Positions 60,720-64,000 of a stretch of 64,000 nucleotides of DNA are shown here, in pieces. Origin of the DNA: Pseudomonadota bacterium. GTDB taxonomy: Bacteria > Pseudomonadota > Gammaproteobacteria > Steroidobacterales > Steroidobacteraceae. Under the pieces are notes generated by a model. That model saw only the letters and a list, made by a program, of their open reading frames with translations. It did not search any database and was not told where the DNA came from. Numbering within the stretch: position 1 is the stretch's first letter; each line of letters opens with the position of its first letter. The position numbers were made by a program, and so were the translations under genes. Location of the stretch: contig JADIZR010000003.1 of assembly GCA_016704655.1 (NCBI GenBank), forward strand, positions 228,152 through 292,151. Direction: 5' to 3'.

Positions 60720-63265
60720 CTAAGCCTTGCGGAGGCGAGATTCAAGTTCCTTGGCCGCGGTGATATCTATGAAGGTGATAACCACACCCTGAATCACATT
60801 GGAGAGTGTTCGGTAGGGCTTGATTCGGACCATAAACCAGAGTCCGTCGGTGGTCGTGATCTGCTTTTCAGTGAACGTCAAGGTGCGCAGCGTCTGCTTG
60901 GCATCGTCGTTGAGCTCCGGGTAGATCAGCGTGCTGGCCAGTTCGGTCAGGGGTCTGCCGATATCGCTTTCACGCAAGTGGACGATGCGCGAAATCTGGT
61001 CGGTGTAGCGCCGGACGTTCAAGGCGCTGTCCAGGAACAGCGTGGCGATGTCTGTGCTGTTGAGCAGGTTCTGCATGTCGCTCTGCGCCAGAGCCAGATC
61101 ATCGAGCTTGGATTGCAGCTCGCCGTTGAGCGTCTGCAATTCCTCGTTCATCGACTGCGACTCTTCTTTGGAGGTGGTCAGTTCCTCGTTGGCCGACTGC
61201 AGTTCTTCATTGGTCGATCGCAGTTCCTCGTTGGCCGCCTGCAGTTCCTCCGCCGATGCGCCCATCTCCTGCCGCAACGCATGTATTTCGTCCTTGCAGC
61301 GTTGCAGTTCCTCGGCAGTGACCGCGTCGATCGCGCCGGCCTTCCCGCGCCTGCGCTTCGCAGGCTCGATGACCTCACGGAAGACGATCATGACCAGTCC
61401 GGCCAGAGACTTCGGCTCCTGCATGGCCTTGACCGTCACGTTGACTGTGAACTGTGCGTCATCGCCCAACCGCAGGCCTCTCAACTCGACGGTGCCCCCA
61501 GCCCGCAGCACCTGGCGCAGTCCCGCCGCGATCTGCGCCCGTATGGCCGGGCGTGCCATCACATGAATATTCCAGTTGGCCTTGCCCGAGGCCGGCTCCA
61601 TATATTTGCTGACGCTGCCGTTGATGAACACGACATCGCCCTGTTCATTGACCAGTACCGCGGCAGGAGAGAACTCCTGCAGCAGTGCTTGTTCTGCATG
61701 GGTCTGCAGGTTGGGGGATGGGCTGGCCGGTTGCGACACTTTCGACTCCTTGGGAAGCCGGCTCGGGAGCGGGCGAGGGATGACGGGAAATTCCACTGAC
61801 CCGACACTGAGCGCTGACTCGTTGCGCCAATAGAGCCTAATTTTCTGACTGGCCGGCGTGAACAGCGCATTCGATCCGCCGACGGTCTCAGAGCCCCCAG
61901 AAGCAGAGCACCCCCGGGCGCAGGCTGTAGCTGTAAAGGGGCATCAAACGCCTTTGCAAGGTGGCGTTGAAATAGATCAGCACGTTGCGGCAACACAGCA
62001 GGTCCAGCCTGGTGAACGGCGGGTCAAGGATCACGTCGTGTTGGGCGAACAGCACCATCTCGCGGATCTGCTTGTCGATCAGGTAGCCATCGCCCTGGGT
62101 CGAGAAGAATTTCGCCAGGCGCGCCGGGTCCATGTCGGCCGCGATCTTGGCCGGGTAGCGGCCCTTGCGAGCGGCGCTGATCGCATCGGCACTCAAGTCG
62201 CTGGCAAAGATCTGGACCGATTTGCCCGCTGCCGCCGGCAACTCGGCGATCACCTCCCTGAAGATCATCGCCAGAGAGTAGGCCTCTTCACCTGTCGAGC
62301 AGCCGACGACCCAGGCCCGCAAGCGGTTGCCTTCGGCGCCGCGCGTGAGCAAGACCGGGAGGATGGAGCCCTTGAGTTCCTGCCAGACCTCGAGATCGCG
62401 AAAGAAGCTGGTCACGCCGATCAGCATTTCCTTAAAGAGCAGATCCAGCTCCTGCGGGTTCTTTCTGACGAAGCCTTCGTAGTCGGCTTTGGTCGCCAGG
62501 CCATGCACGCTCATGCGGCGCTGGATGCGTCGCCGCAACGTGCTGGGCTTGTAGTCCGACAGATCGTGTTTGCTGCGGTCGCGAACCATTTGGAGGATCG
62601 ACGACAGTGCTTGCGCGTTGCTTTCGTCACTACCAGGGGGCAACAGCGCCGCGGCCTGCCGATCGGCCGTGACGCGCAGGATGTGACTGGGCAGTTCGGC
62701 TGGCAGGCCGACGATGTCGACGCAACCTGCGGCGATGGCGCTCTTGGGCATCGAGTCGAACTGCGCCGATTTGGGCGACTGCGCCAGGGTCAGACCGCCC
62801 TGCGACTTGATGGCCTGCAACCCCAGCGTGCCGTCGGAGCCCATCCCCGACAGCACCACACCGATGGCCCGCTTCGCCCTGGTCGCGCGCCAGCGAGGAA
62901 AACAGCAGATCGATGGGCAAACGCAAGCCGCGCGGCTGAACCGGCGGCGCAAGGTGCAACAAACCAGACATCAGTGTCATGTCACGGTTGGGGGGGATGA
63001 CATAGACGACATTCGGCTCCAAACGCATCGCCTCAGCGGCTTCGACCACCTCCATGATGGTGTTTCGCCGCAGCAGTTCGACCAGCATCGCCTTGTGCGT
63101 CGGGTCCAGGTGCTGGACCACTACGTATGCCAAGCCGCTGTCTGCAGGGATCTGCGCCAGAAACTGCTCAAGCACGGCCAGCCCGCCAGCCGAGGCGCCG
63201 ATGCCGACCGCTTGAACCGCGTTACCCACGCCCGCGTTATTGCCTTTGGTTGGTGTGGAGCTCAT
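60720..63265 (-). pseudogene. CheB-CheR-PAS fusion protein, split by two one-base indels
   Basis: One gene appears to encode three joined parts. First is CheB methylesterase (GIGASAGGL, HLDPTHKAM, VVLSGMGSDG). Then comes CheR methyltransferase (RRRIQRRMSVHGL, GCSTGEEAYSLAM, CCRNVLIYF). Last is a coiled coil (NEELRSTNEELQSANEEL) and a PAS domain. The frame breaks at ~62868 (DQGE to RAIGV) and at ~61894-61898 (CFWG to SETVGG). Removing one G in each place rejoins the frame from 63265 to 60720. Such proteins couple chemotaxis-like methylation signals to sensing. The kinase part usual in some relatives is absent. Confidence 0.8.
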
Positions 63266-63527
63266 GGTGGAGTATGGCAGCGGGACCCGGGGTCACAAGT
63301 AGTACGAACGCTTCGGTTGCTCACCTCAAGCGGCGAGCCGGCCGGCGCGGCGACCCTGTCCCACACGGCCAGACCGCTCAAATGTGTGCGCCACACCTGC
63401 AGCGTCTCTGTTTCACTCGACGGAAAACTGCGGGCAATTCTCGCTCTGGACACCCTGCAGGCGAAAATATGTTCGTGCTGAGAAAGAGGTTTTTCAACAG
63501 AATAGGCCGACAACGGCCGGTTGGACC

Positions 63528-63546
63528 ACGGCCACAAAGTGGCCGT
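63528..63546. terminator. Strong hairpin upstream of the CheB-CheR gene
   Basis: ACGGCCAC-AAA-GTGGCCGT is a perfect eight-base stem with a three-base loop. It lies in the gap between ppc and the CheB fusion, both read leftwards. It could terminate ppc transcription, but no T-run follows on either strand. The remaining 63266-63757 shows no gene. Confidence 0.4.
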
Positions 63547-63757
63547 TCACCATTCTGTACGGGTCGTACGGACTTTGCATTCGGTGAGCGAGACCCGCTT
63601 CCGTACGGACTCTATTTCCCCGATCATCGAGTTCCGCACGGCAACGGCCACCACCCAAACAATATACATATCACGTACGCCGTCCGGGTCCTTCTTGCCG
63701 AACCGGCTTCGAGTTTGGTTATGGAAAGGTGCCGCGGCGCGCAGGCCGCGCGCACAT

Positions 63758-64000
63758 TCAACCGCTGTTGCGCAGTCCCGCTGCGATGCCGTTGATGGTC
63801 AGGTGGATGCCGCGCCGGCTGCGATCATCCTTGTCGCCCGCGCGATAGCGGCGCAGCAGCTCGATCTGGATGTGATTGAGTGGATCGAGGTACGGGAACT
63901 GGTATTTGATCGAGCGGGCCAGCTGCGGATTGCCGGCGAGCAACTCGTCGGTTCCCATGATGCGCAGCAGGGCAGACTGCGTCGACTCGAGCTCCATCCG
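63758..64000 (-). CDS. ppc: Phosphoenolpyruvate carboxylase, C-terminal part (gene cut by the window edge)
   Basis: The visible ~80 residues carry the PEP carboxylase C-terminus: YLDPLNHIQIELLRRYRAG, then RRGIHLTINGIAAGLRNSG, which ends at the normal position. The enzyme carboxylates PEP to oxaloacetate for anaplerosis. The catalytic core and start lie beyond position 64000. No damage is seen in the visible part. Confidence 0.93.
   Translation of the reverse strand, partial: RMELESTQSALLRIMGTDELLAGNPQLARSIKYQFPYLDPLNHIQIELLRRYRAGDKDDRSRRGIHLTINGIAAGLRNSG

Noticed and set aside
1..64000. CRISPR arrays, rRNA genes, insertion sequences, prophage cores
   Set aside because: No regularly spaced repeats, transposase or integrase motifs, or rRNA-like sequence were found on reading the window.

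Overview
The window is high-G+C, densely packed bacterial DNA. Gene content (two wax ester synthase/DGAT paralogues, a DUF1302 outer-membrane protein, DUF3617, DUF4398/OmpA envelope proteins, many PIN, HicBA, BrnTA and ParDE modules) and an E. coli-type LexA box suggest a gammaproteobacterium near the Nevskiales/Steroidobacterales/Xanthomonadales. That placement is inference from gene content only. No rRNA gene, complete tRNA, CRISPR array, insertion sequence or integrase was recognised.

Left accessory part (1-29.3 kb). A tyrosine phenol-lyase faces a HicBA module. A long run of small cassettes follows: DUF2283, BrnTA, a HigA-like antitoxin, a HEPN gene with a coupled partner, ParDE, AbrB-PIN, two Phd-PIN pairs and two near-identical XRE genes. 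Many modules are decayed, usually with the toxin truncated and the antitoxin kept. Several intact modules have their own inverted-repeat operator candidate just upstream. A palindromic repeat with the core GTTTCAGCTGAAAC occurs five times, three times as a ~60-bp repeat and twice in a form shared with a DUF222-HNH endonuclease gene. That endonuclease gene has a consensus SOS box in its promoter. Embedded at 11.5-19.1 kb is a three-gene reverse-strand locus: a TM0106-type RecB-like nuclease/helicase, a SprT-like zinc protease, and a HIT-PLD-SF2 helicase-DUF3427 fusion. It is the strongest candidate here for an undescribed defence or DNA-repair system.

Middle part (29.3-44.3 kb). Lipid and envelope functions dominate: an acyl-CoA synthetase, a PH-domain protein, two SDR/WS-DGAT-type lipid genes, OmpA/DUF4398 proteins and a three-gene envelope operon (37998-42167). 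Deleted copies of the PH-domain gene and of the acyl-CoA synthetase lie further along.

Right part (44.3-64 kb). A patatin-like lipase follows an abnormal poly-G tract. Then come BON and DUF302 proteins, a luciferase-like oxidoreductase, a DUF1302 protein, a stress-type cluster (bactofilin, CsbD, glycine-zipper protein, dodecin), a YheT-like hydrolase, an acyl-CoA dehydrogenase, a TIR-TolB-TPR protein, an SDR, a CheB-CheR-PAS fusion, and the C-terminus of PEP carboxylase at the right edge.

Seven genes are broken by apparent one-base indels, mostly in short homopolymers, and one intergenic tract is almost pure G/C. Base-level sequence error should be considered before these genes are treated as biologically dead.
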